Below, in pieces: positions 46,445-56,578 of a stretch of 64,000 nt of DNA; within the stretch, counting starts at the first letter, position 1, and each line of letters starts with the position of its first letter. The notes under the pieces were generated by a model, which saw only the letters and a list, made by a program, of their open reading frames with translations, was not told the DNA's origin and ran no database searches. Origin of the DNA: Davidsoniella eucalypti (taxonomy: Eukaryota; Ascomycota; Sordariomycetes; Microascales; Ceratocystidaceae). Where the stretch lies: contig RMBW01000011.1 of assembly GCA_004009845.1 (NCBI GenBank), positions 424,771-488,770 of the forward strand. Direction: 5' to 3'. Made by a program: the position numbers and the translations under genes.

Positions 46445-47644
46445 ATGACTACCTTCAACGTACGTTTGAGATATCTTGATCTCGTGAAACTTCCGATGGC
46501 TAACATCATACAGATCTACGAAACCGACTCCAACTCCAGCTCGCGCGAGTCTTCCCCTGATGCTATGGACTAGATGCCCACTGCTTCTTCGGAGACTGCG
46601 ATTCACTCTCGCGATGGAGTCATCACTCGTGATGCGGAGCCCACTCACAATGCCGAGCCTATTTATGATGCCGAGTTCACCCCTGATGCTATGGACTAGA
46701 AACCCACTGCTTCTTGGGAGACCGCAATCCCTTCTTTCAAAAGGAAGCTGGCTCGTGACGTTGATGTTGAAGAAAACCATCCAAAGCTCCCCTACTTCCC
46801 GCCTTATCTTTCTTCTCCTGGATTCCGGAGACGCCAGCGCGACATTGCTCGCCAGTGGCGCGAGGAACGCCGCCAGGAAGAACTGAAAAAGAAAGCCGAC
46901 GAAGAAGCTCTCAAACAGAAGAGGAAGAACGAGTTCGAGGCGGCCATGGCAGCTGCTAGTGCCGAAAATGGCAGACGCATGGCTGTTATCCTTGCCAAGT
47001 CTTTGGAAGCTCGCGCCGCCGACCGATCTGCTTTTGCCCAAGCCATGATTCCTAGAGTCGAAAAAGCTGCTCGCGAGGCAGCTCTGAAGCTGGAACAGCA
47101 GCTCCGCGAGAAAGAGGAGGCCCGCCTGGCCGATGAGCGGGCCTTCGAAGCTGCTCGCGAGGCAGCTCTGAAGCTGGAACAGCAGCTCCGCGAGAAAGAG
47201 GAGGCCCGCCTGGCCGATGAGCGGGCCTTCGAAGCTGCTCGTGAGGCAGCTCTGAAGCTAGAACAGCAGCTCCGCGAGAAAGAGGAGGCCCGCCTGGCCG
47301 ATGAGCGGGCCTTTGAAGCTGCTGCCAAATACCACGAGCAGCTTGAAGAAGACTTCGCCATTCAGACCGAAATCAACTCCCAAATCTTTGGTGAGTTCGA
47401 AGAGTGGCAGTTGGCCACTCAGACTGAGGTGGACACCCAAATCATTGGTGAGTCCGAGGAACAGCAGCCAGCCACTACTACGGTTGTTTCTGTTCTTCAG
47501 GAAATCACTGCCAACACTCAACGCCAGCGCCGCCGCCGGGCAAAGACCATCGCGCACACAGGCCCTCTTGAGCCTTGGGCTTCGCGTCTACGCCCACGCG
47601 CCGATTCTCGCCTACGCCCACGCGCCACTTCTCGCCTGGCTTAA
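46445..47644 (+). CDS. Coiled-coil repeat protein ORF with two in-frame TAG codons
   Basis: The ATG at 46445 (MTTFN) is followed by a textbook 54-bp intron, 46460-46513, with GTACGT donor, GGCTAAC branch and ACAG acceptor. The frame continues to 47644 but meets TAG at 46571-46573 and 46697-46699, both in the same duplicated context (GATGCTATGGACTAG, 126 bp apart). The rest is open and rich in E/K/R/A: RQRDIARQWREERRQEELKK, then three exact-length repeats of REAALKLEQQLREKEEARL plus ADERAFEA, and a basic C-terminus (RQRRRRAKT; RLRPRADS). An ATG at 46946 could start a 232-residue shorter form. Promoter, intron and open frame argue that this was, or is, expressed. I do not recognise the family. 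Stop-codon editing, readthrough or recent inactivation are alternatives. Confidence 0.5.
47066..47317 (+). repeat. 84-bp coding tandem repeat, three copies
   Basis: Units begin at 47066, 47150 and 47234; each encodes 28 residues of a charged coiled coil. Copies differ by only a few bases, indicating recent expansion or gene conversion. Confidence 0.95.
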
Positions 47645-47727
47645 ACCATTGATTTACCCATTTATCTTCTACGCCTCTGATCTTCAAAGTTCTTTTTGCA
47701 CCATACGCTAAGTCTCCTGCCAGTTCT

Positions 47728-48444
47728 ATGTGTGTCTTATTCTCGAGGAACCGCTACCTCCCTTGCACATCAGAACATGACTTAGCGAACTGGACACTGC
47801 ACTACAACTCTAGACATTTCAGGGCCTTACTCTTCTTTGAACCAACTCTCTACCATACTTATCCATTCTTACTTCCATTCTTACTTCCATTCATATTTCC
47901 ATTCNTGGAAGTTGCGAATAGAAAACGTCGAAGAGTCTTGGCTCGTGTTGGCAAAGCTGAAGAATACTCTTCTCCTTCTTCCCCAAGTGAAGAAAGCGAG
48001 GATGAAGATTTGGCTGGTTTCAGCATGGCACCCAAGAAGAAGAGCAAGAGCACAGATGTACTTACATCACCACCAAACCCATTTCCTCCAAAAATCTGCT
48101 TACATTCATTCTCGGGGACTAAAGACGTCGCTTTACAATACTTGCATGCTAGTGTTCCGTGCAAAATCTACTTCTCATTCTCTTCCGCCGTAAATCTTTC
48201 TACCAACTCATCTAGGCAAGGCAAATCTTCATCTTCTCCCTCGTCTACGGATAAATTATCCGCTGTCCTTCAGGTCATACCAGACGACCGAATCCTCGCA
48301 GAGACTGACATGGACTCAGCCGGGCCAGATATGGACGCTGCCCTACAGAGGATATACTTCGCTATATGTGAAATTAAGGGTTGGGGCTTACAAAAAGGTA
48401 TCGCCCGCATACAAAATAACTTTGACGACTTCATAACGTTGTAA
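47728..48444 (+). CDS. Hypothetical protein fragment spanning an ambiguous base
   Basis: An open frame with ATG at 47728 runs 238 codons through an N at 47905. The first 59 codons translate a low-complexity ATTCTTACTTCC repeat and look non-coding. The later part has a basic patch (NRKRRRVLARVGK), an acidic Ser-rich stretch (SSPSEESEDEDL), a possible nuclear signal (APKKKSKS) and a tail ending GWGLQKGIARIQNNFDDF. I do not recognise it. The N suggests that the two halves may not be truly contiguous. It could be a fragment of a larger gene. Confidence 0.25.
   Translation: MCVLFSRNRYLPCTSEHDLANWTLHYNSRHFRALLFFEPTLYHTYPFLLPFLLPFIFPFXEVANRKRRRVLARVGKAEEYSSPSSPSEESEDEDLAGFSMAPKKKSKSTDVLTSPPNPFPPKICLHSFSGTKDVALQYLHASVPCKIYFSFSSAVNLSTNSSRQGKSSSSPSSTDKLSAVLQVIPDDRILAETDMDSAGPDMDAALQRIYFAICEIKGWGLQKGIARIQNNFDDFITL
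47905..47905. other. Ambiguous base (N) in a short tandem repeat
   Basis: The only N in the window follows repeated CTTCCATTC units. It probably marks an assembly join or unresolved repeat length. Confidence 0.9.
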
Positions 48445-48956
48445 TCTGACGTGTAAAAAGAGGAATATCAAAATAAGATAATAATATTTGGAAATATCAC
48501 TGACAATGAGCGGAGAAGCTCCAAATTCTGGAAAAACAAGAAGAAAGGGAGATAAAATTGAGAGGAGAGCCAAAGGGTGGCAAACCTTGTGAATAACATC
48601 CAATTAATAAGATAAGATAACCTGAATGTATAATTAGAAGAACTATATTGTGTAGCTTTAAAGAATTTGACATATGAAATTATAAAATCGCAAAATCACG
48701 CAAAGGTTGCACAGTATATACAGAAGCAAAAGCGTCGCTTCGAGCAAAAGAAAAAAGAAAAAAAGAAATTGTAGATTAAAAAAAGGGTGCTAGGACAGAA
48801 GAAAAAGGAACAAAAGCTAATTAAGAACATGAGATATACTACAAAATAATTCAGAGATATAGGTAGGCGCTATATGAGCAAACCACTGGGCTCACTCTCT
48901 TGACGGCTTTAGATCATGGCTATGTAGTTTATATATCTTGATATATAAGGAGGTGG
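48445..48956. other. AT-rich intergenic
   Basis: 512 bp of A-rich sequence with no supported gene; it includes the 3' flank of the membrane-protein gene on the minus strand. Confidence 0.5.
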
Positions 48957-51405
48957 CTATTTTGCCTCAGTTGTTGCCGGAACGGTAGTAGCAACAGAGG
49001 AGGGGTGAATAGGCCGAGAGCATGGCGACATATTTGTAATGTCGTTTTGAAGATCAGATACGGGTGCCTGCGCCTGTGTCTGGGCGCAGCCTAGCTCGCT
49101 CTCTTCATCTGACTGATAAGCTGGCAAAGCCTCACCTACTAGTTCGTAGCGGGGAAGCACAGAACATAACGAACGGGCACTATCGGGACTCGCGGCTCTT
49201 GGTGCTTCAGAATCGGTACGTTCCAATGACGGTCTACCCATGGAAGATTGCTCAGATGCGGATGAGTTGAGAGAGTTGTATTCAGCGTCGCCGCCAACAC
49301 CTTGTCCAAGAACGGCTGTGCGTACAGCTCCAGTGCCATATCCCGAGCGAGTACGCAGACTACGCATACCCACGATACGTTGTAGGATACCGCCCTGATC
49401 TACCGCAACTAAATCACCTACCATAGCAGCAGCAGCGCGAAGCTGCGAGAATGACTGTTCCATAGTGGTAGACGATGTGGCAATGGAAAGAGTTGATTCG
49501 ACCGACAAACTGTGCTGTGATGACTCGGATAGACGTGAGCTATGTGAGAAGCGTGACGAGCGAGAAGTGTGGCTACTTTGTGAAGCCGCACGAGAACGGC
49601 GCCGGGAAGGTGGACAAGAAATGCTTGGGAAATCGCTATCATCCGAGTCGAATGGCATGGTCGAGTGATACGATGGAGGCCGTGACGAGAAAGTGCTCGA
49701 AGCACGGACATGACTATAAGGCAACGTCATGGAGGTACGTGGCCCAGTTGAAGTAGAGCTAACCTGCTTCTCTTCGTCTTCTTCGTTGTTATGCGCATCT
49801 ATGCCGAGAAGTGAACGGAACACCCCACGAAAAGAACTATCGCTGCCTTCATGTTCTTCATTAGGACGAGAAAAGCGAGCCCGCATACGCTGCCAAAAAC
49901 CGTCCTCCAAGTAGGGTTCCTCTTCGGACCGTTCGTATTTATGCTCACGGCGAGAACGAGCGCAGCGTAGCAAGTGACGAACAAAGATAAAGGTGATGCC
50001 AAACACCAGAGATACTAAAACAATGTCTACCGTGTTATCAACGGAGAAAGCTAGCGGCTTTTCATCACTAGATGATTTTGATTGAGATGCTGGGCTCGGT
50101 ATGGCATGGGACGAGCTTAGACTAGGTGAAACATAGTTTGCGGGGCTGGAGCTTGAAGAAGAGCTGGATGGACGACCAGAGCCAGTGTTGATCATGGAAT
50201 CACCAACTTTAGGTGGTAGTCCAGAAACCGGAGCTGCCGGAGCAGAGGCGATGCCACAGAAGGCCGGAGGCCATGCGGGTCTTGGCGGAGCTTGAACATC
50301 AGCTGCAAGTTTGGGATACGGGAAATGGCATCTGGACTGTTTTGTCCGTGCCTCAGCAGCTTGGGCAGGATACACAATACGATGAAGTAGTTTCTTTGCA
50401 GTACCCGAGATCTGGCCGACCAAGACCTTCACGACGCAGTGAACGTTGCCGCACACACTAAGAGAATCGACGGCCGAAGTGCTACTGGTGTTGTTGGAGA
50501 CTGGAGACGAGCTACTTTGGTCCTGATGATCTTCACACATGGCATCAGTGGTGAGCGCACCAATATATGCCTCATAGTGTGCAATAAGGCGATCTAGTTC
50601 AGCACGTTGGCGACGCACAATCTCTAGTTCGACCATGGCTTGCTGTAGCTGCGGGTTGCGTGGCGTCGCGAAGCTATCAAGAGTGTCGGCATCCAACCCA
50701 TTTTCAACGGGTACAGAGACAACGATGTCGCTACCCAGGACCTCCATGACCTTGGAGTGACGCGTTGGATCGATGAAAAGTTTGAACACGGCATTTTGAA
50801 CGGCGGCAGTGGTAGTAGCATTGTTGAGGGCAGTTTTCGACGTCGATACACGCTTGAAGGTGGCATGTGTGACGGTGACAGTCAGAATCTCGGCGTCAGG
50901 GTTGATATCGGTGGTGGCACGGCACTGGAAATCCCATGTGGCAGCAACAGACTCAACTTTGCTGCTGACACTGTGATGTTCGTCGGAGCTATGTGCGTCT
51001 GAGTCGGAGTCAGAGACAGAAATGGCGGGGATATCACCAGAGCCCCAGTTGTCAAAGCCGCGATCGAGTGAGACGCCGTTGATGACAACGTTGGCTTGGC
51101 CACACGGACTGTCAGAGCCATCAATAGATACGTGTAGCGCCTATTTGTGCTGTTAGTTACTGGCAGGCCACAACTGGCGAAACTCCGAGCTCAAAGCTGC
51201 TTTTTACTTACTAGGTCGCTATTAGCGTTAGTGCTAAGACGCACATGTAATAGAGCATCGGGAAGGTCACCGGCTACACGTGAAGAAGAGTCAATACAGC
51301 AATACAACTATAGTATATCAAATGTGGCGACTTACTTTGGATGTCCGATGATGCCTGGGCGAGTCTACAAAACGCAGCTGCGATGGCCGCGTATGAGAAC
51401 CTCAT
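48957..51405 (-). CDS. Predicted secreted/single-pass membrane protein with Ser-rich cytoplasmic tail
   Basis: Three exons (51336-51405, 51212-51273, 48957-51140) with 62- and 71-bp GT-AG introns give 771 aa. The ATG at 51405 opens a signal peptide (MRFSYAAIAAAFCRLAQA). The ectodomain, to about residue 410, starts with GDLPDALLHVRLSTN and contains ALHVSIDG, VVINGVSLDRGFDNWG and a later segment with heptad character (AMVELEIVRRQRAELDRL). A Ser/Pro-rich stalk leads to a membrane helix at about 414-436 (VDIVLVSLVFGITFIFVRHL), then an Arg-rich stop-transfer and a 330-residue tail with many Ser/Arg blocks and PRYELVGEALPAY near the end. This layout is common among unstudied fungal surface proteins; I cannot name the family. 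Many tail Ser-Arg motifs could be phosphorylated. The frame is intact. Confidence 0.8.
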
Positions 51406-52348
51406 TATTTAAACGATGCGAGAAGGCCGGTTTTCTCTTCTCCTCCTCCGGCCAATATGAGTATAAGTGCGCGCGAGCAGAATGTAGACAGCGTCCGACA
51501 GATATAAGGCGAGACAAGAAGAGACAATAAGGTGATGGATGATGGATTCAGGGCTAAAGCTCCTTCCAAGAGGCTGATCGAGATGATTTATATCGCAGAA
51601 TTATTAGTTGTGTTGTATAAGGGACCGAAAGACAAGTTTTGGGTGCGCTTAATTGGAATGTCAAGATAAAGATAGATAATAAAAAGGTAAATGAAATGAT
51701 GGAGGTTTTCAAGAATTAATTTCAACAAGAAACTTGAAACAAAGGCAATCGAGCTGATCAGGAAGGGAAGGAACGAAGACACAAACAAACTTAAGTTGTT
51801 GTCATTTTGAGACTTTCTGCCAAGAAAGTCGATACTACTCGATTGGGAGTTGCGATTGATTGTCCCGTGACTTTGCACTTCCAAGCACAAGATCAAGAGC
51901 CTTTTGTTAGAAAAACACTAACTAATAATATAAAAATAAAAATAAAAGAATAGAGTTTGAAGGATAGGGACAGAACTCCAATTAAGAAACAACAAGGTAA
52001 ACGAAGAGGAAATAAGGAGCTCTATTCGCGACGTCACCAAGTTTTTGTCATGCCTTTTTCTTTCTTCTTTTACTGATGTTTTTCTACAGGCCCCCTCTTT
52101 TCCATCGAATTCATCATTCTAGGAGCTTCAGGCACCCACTTTAGCGATCTGACGGGGCGTTTAGGCGTTTCCCATATTAAACTACACCGAGCGAACAGAA
52201 AAGAAAAACCACTTAAACTCAACATCCCTGTGCAAAGAAAACGAAAAAAAGTTCCATCCTTACCGTGGAGGATGCATTTGATTTCTTTTTCAATAAACTG
52301 CTAAATAAAACTGTATAGAATAATCCCCCCAACAATCAGTTAGACAAT
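51406..52348. other. Intergenic upstream of the membrane-protein gene
   Basis: 943 bp, holding the promoter and leader of the membrane-protein gene. It is A-rich to about 52000. No supported gene. Confidence 0.5.
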
Positions 52349-52450
52349 GGACTTTGTACTTCGGCACAAATAGCCTTCAAAAAGGTACTTAACCCCACAA
52401 TATATAAAGTACTCCTCACTTTGTCTTCAAAAGCTGCCAGCTGGCAAAGT
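52349..52450 (+). repeat. Left terminal inverted repeat of the MITE-like element
   Basis: 102 bp, complementary to 52896-52996 apart from scattered mismatches and a few small indels around 52392-52412. Confidence 0.85.
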
Positions 52451-52895
52451 CATTCGGTCTTTATTCCGCCATATTGAAAAAGAATTACACTACAAAAACA
52501 TCTTCATTCGAGATATCAAAATCTTTTTGTTTGATTTTTTTTTACATACAGAATTATCCATCATATTCCTAATCAATCACATGTATGATACTGCTCTCTG
52601 GCTGAGTCAGACGTTGATATCTCCAACATAGTTGATGATAGGGCCATTGATCTGATTAGGCAACTGATGCTCTGGCTTTAGCAGTGGAAGACTACTGTCT
52701 ATGTTCCGGCTCTGTCTTTTGGGGGGTTTTAGTTACATTCTTACTTTTTTTCTGTGGGCGTCAAATACATTCTGGAAGCTCAAATTTGGTATAGTTACAT
52801 GTTCTTTTATAGGCGATAAACAGGAGCATATTATATTTTGAGCTCATATATATATATATTCATAATCTTCACAACTCCATACGAGAAAAAAAAGT

Positions 52896-52996
52896 ACTTT
52901 GCCAGCTGGTAGCTTTTGAAGACAAATGAGGAGTACTTAATATTCTGTCGGACTAAGTACCTTTTTGAAGGCTATTTGTGCTGAAGTACAAAGTCC
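52896..52996 (-). repeat. Right terminal inverted repeat of the MITE-like element
   Basis: 101 bp, the inverted partner of 52349-52450. Confidence 0.85.
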
Positions 52997-53749
52997 CTTA
53001 CACAACCCCAAGAGCCTAAGCCACGATATGCCCCAAAAGATTATATGGCAAGATCGTTGGCGGCCTCCTAGAAACGACAGCATGCAGTATCACTTACCAT
53101 CACTACATATATATTTTCCCATTGTGCTTGACAGCAATCCTAGCATCTATCTTTACGTATGTACAACTTTACACATTGGTCATGATTGACTACCACTACT
53201 AATATCATATCAATTAAGAAACTCTCCGGTGCTACTTGTCCTTTGTCCTCGATATTATATTCCTACATGCATCTATCTAGATGCTATATATGTACGTGTA
53301 TGTATGTACGTGTATGTATGTATGTATGTATATGCAGGCCACATGTTCCAGCTCTTCCATCGTCATAGTAAATTATACGGTTACTATTGGTGCCTTGTTC
53401 CGCTTTAATCCACTGGTCAATGCATAAGTCAACTACATACGTACAGTAAGCTCAAAGTCTAGATACCAGAGTTGTATTCGAGCCTTCTCTCCCCTATATA
53501 ATGGGGCAATGACTCGTATCTTCATTAGGCAACCAAATAATTCATTCTCACCGGTGAGTGAGATAAAAGACAAAGATATACTATCCAGGTATAAAAGAAA
53601 AGATGGTATATGTATTGGTGACTAAAACATTATAAAGGTATGTTCTGCATCCTTAACCGGTTTTCGGTCTATAGTTGTGTGATAAGACGTTAATAAATCT
53701 AGTAAATTTTTGGTTTATAAATCGTGGTAGTGACTTTATCCTTTGAGAT
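52997..53749. other. Intergenic, 3' of the Zn2Cys6 gene
   Basis: 753 bp, AT-rich, with a GTAT/GTAC microsatellite near 53289-53332. No supported gene. Confidence 0.5.
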
Positions 53750-56578
53750 CTACTCGAGACCGTGTAGATATTCTTCCAGGATATTCACTCTGATGCGTGC
53801 TAGATCTGAGCCGCGATTGCCCATGGCTTGCATTGTTTCAATCATTCGAGCTTGTGGTACAAAATGTTAGTAAATCACGTAAAAACGGACATTTCCGGAA
53901 TACCCGACTCGAACAACATGACGCTAGATCCCGAGATAAGAAAGGGGGGGGGGGTTCTTACATAAGTCGTTCTTTGCCCGTACATACACGGTCTCTTCAA
54001 TGGGGCCTTCTTCAGTGGCATACTTCAGCACCGCACCAATACAAAGCGCTTCTAGAAAAGCACGATGATTGAAGGCCCACCACATGCGGGCTTCAGATTC
54101 GAACAGCTCGAACAGCAGAAAGAAAGCTGCTAACGCATCGTGTGCAGCATCTAATGTTCCACGCACATTGACTGGTACGTCATCGCTCATAGATGCATTC
54201 ACCAACATCAGATTATGGAAGAAATTGCTCGTCAACCATAGAGTTTGACGCACGGCACGGCCTTCCGTAGCAGCTCGTGCGCTTAGGCTAGTCTTATCCC
54301 AACATCGGAAGATATCCGGAAAACTGCGGTATACACCCTTGAACTCATTGATCAACTTAGTTTTGTGGCGTGCCGTAGAGCATATGGGTAGATCAAGTGA
54401 ACGCGGCGAACAGATAGTTTCCTGGACAAGATTTGCAAGCATCCAAGAGCACTTGATGTACCACGTATCGATAGGGTCGCTATTGGCTATAGACGAGTCA
54501 TCCTCGGTTAAGGAATCAACCAGCACGTCGGTGTGGGTTGCTGATGGGGGTAATGAGAGCAGAATAGTTAGAAAGGTGTCTTGTAGCAAAACAGCCTGCC
54601 AGAGTTTGCGGCGTTGTTGCTTCTCGAGAATAGTAGTGTCGGGCGTGACGATATTGGGATCACGGTGAAGGCCCATGGCGTATGACTGGCGGATTAAGAT
54701 TCCGGCAAATGCCCAGCCATCGGATACGTGGTTATCGTTAATGAGAAAGTATGTTATGAGGACCATTGCCTGGATAGACGTGATGGATGCTGTGCTAAGA
54801 TAGGAATACACGCGCAACGCCTGATTACTTGCAGACGCATAGAATTCTGCCATGTTCTTTTTTTCCTGGCTGGGATAGTGGTCAACAAACTGTGCTCCCA
54901 AAGCTATCATGACGAATAATAAAGCCACAAAAGCAGCATCGACTTGTGACTTTTCCGATTCACTCATGCTCCAGAAATGTTCGTAATCAGCATAGAATGT
55001 TTGCCTATGTATCATAGGATACACGGGGTCTACACATTCGAAGTAGCGCGCCATGAGAGAATCAGTCTGAGCTTTTTGCGGGATCACCGAGATGACTTCT
55101 GGTAAGCCACCCTCACATGTCCAATAGTTAGCAAATGGATGTTCAGCACCAACGCCGAAGACATTGCTTCCGGATGAAGCTGAGAATGGCATGTTGGACA
55201 TGAGACCCGTAGAAAGCGCCACCGCGCCGCGTGATGATGTTGATATTGACCCAATGACACCACGATCTGCCATATTTGGAATGATTGAATTCCGAGTTGG
55301 AGCCTTTCGTTTGATAGTGGGCCTAGTCATTCGTGGACCATTTGTCGCACTGCGATGTGTTTCCCTTGACACATGTCAGAATACTGAGTTCAACTAAGGA
55401 TTCACTTGACGAGATATTGATTTACATACTCTAGAAGTTGTGCTACCCGGTCATATTGACAGGTTGATTCACGTTTGACGCCTAAGAATATATATGTATC
55501 AGTGATCATAAGATATGCGTTAACTATATATATTAAGCTCAACTTACAGGCAAAACATGTAGGCCGTCCACGATCACACTAATATTGGAGATGAGTTAGC
55601 TAGATGTTTAGTACTGATAAACCTGATGAATGTCAAGAGGTGATATTCAAGTGTTACGCCGGCTTGTATTTCAAGCCGACACAATGCGTATCATCACCTA
55701 TGCCCCAGTATTGTTATCGGGTTGCAGTAGTGTGATGTGGGAGAGAATGTAGCTTTGGGGTAAAAATAGGATCTCGGGAGGTTCAGAATAACTACTCATC
55801 GTTGAAAGCTGATTGGCTGAGGGCGTAGACAAGATCTTTTCAAATACGTTCCACAAAGAGTCAGTTGTGCGCCGTGCTGAGCAACGACAATCTTTCAGCT
55901 TCAATACCAGTATAGTTCATTTCTTCGGATGTTGGCAGATGGCCTAAACACCTTGGGAGGTTCCGATAGGTAGATGTAAGGTTGATGAAGTGTACTTGCC
56001 TTTGTCTTGCGTTCAACACATTCAAAGCAGGATAGAGTCGGCTTGTTACGTTTTTGTTTGTGTTGTTTCTTGCGCTCCTCACGAGCTGAAGGGCTGTTTG
56101 CCACAGTAGCACCCCCATTGGCATAGGGGCTAGAAGCACTGCTAGATAGTTCTGGGGCGCCACTATCATGTGATCCATTCTGGCTGGCGTGACTATCGAA
56201 TTTTGAGGGTGCTACGGGAGTTGCTGTTGAATGAGATGCAGTAATAGGCAAGGTCATCGAATCTAGTTTGAGGGTTGCAGTAGCTGGAAGGTTGTTGGCA
56301 GGCATAACTGGGAATGTGGCCTGTGTGAGAAGCCCTCCGGGTTGAGTGGCAGGAAGACCTCCTGAGCCAAACGCTGAGGCGCCGATGAGTCCCGAAGCCG
56401 TAGTTGGTGAGGGTATGTACGGCTCTTGGGTGTACAGGCCTGGGGGAAAGTTGCCAAAGTAGGATACTGACGGACGTTCAGAAACAGGTGATGTTTCGGG
56501 TGTTGATTTTTCAGAAGCCATCATGTTAGAAGCTGGGCCGCCCATGACTGGTATCTGGGCAGTAAACGGACGATTCAT
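53750..56578 (-). CDS. Zn2Cys6 (Gal4-type) transcription factor with fungal-specific regulatory domain
   Basis: Five exons (56000-56578, 55548-55578, 55430-55481, 53962-55364, 53750-53850) give 721 aa. Exon 1 encodes a Pro/Ser/Thr-rich N-terminus and a basic run (REERKKQHKQKRNKP) before the zinc cluster. The cluster is C184-X2-C187-X6-C194-X6-C201-X2-C204-X6-C211, exactly Zn2Cys6, and is spread over exons 1-3. Intron 1 is 421 bp and uses a GC donor (AAG/GCAAGT). The remaining introns are 66, 65 and 111 bp, with CTGAC and TACTAAC branch sites and AAG acceptors for the last two. Residues about 320-560 match the Fungal_trans domain (ARYFECVDPVYPMIHRQTFY; GLHRDP). The last exon ends GSDLARIRVNILEEYLHGLE. 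A nuclear regulator of unknown targets. An 11-G run lies in intron 4. Confidence 0.9.

Larger units (their letters stand above)
52349..52996. mobile_element. MITE-like element with about 100-bp terminal inverted repeats (648 bp)
   Basis: The left arm 52349-52450 and right arm 52896-52996 are inverted copies, roughly 85-90% alike by eye. Both start GGACTTTGTACTTC, share AGCCTTCAAAAAGGTACTTA and end CCAGCTGGCAAAGT internally. The 445-bp centre is AT-rich with no ORF. Long inverted ends, small size and no coding capacity fit a non-autonomous DNA transposon or a foldback element. No target duplication is clear at the edges (flanks CAAT and CTTA), so the superfamily is not assignable. Confidence 0.8.

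Noticed and set aside
46298..47361. Minus-strand frames opposite the coiled-coil ORF
   Set aside because: They mirror the 84-bp and 9-bp repeats; the plus strand has the TATA box and the consensus intron.
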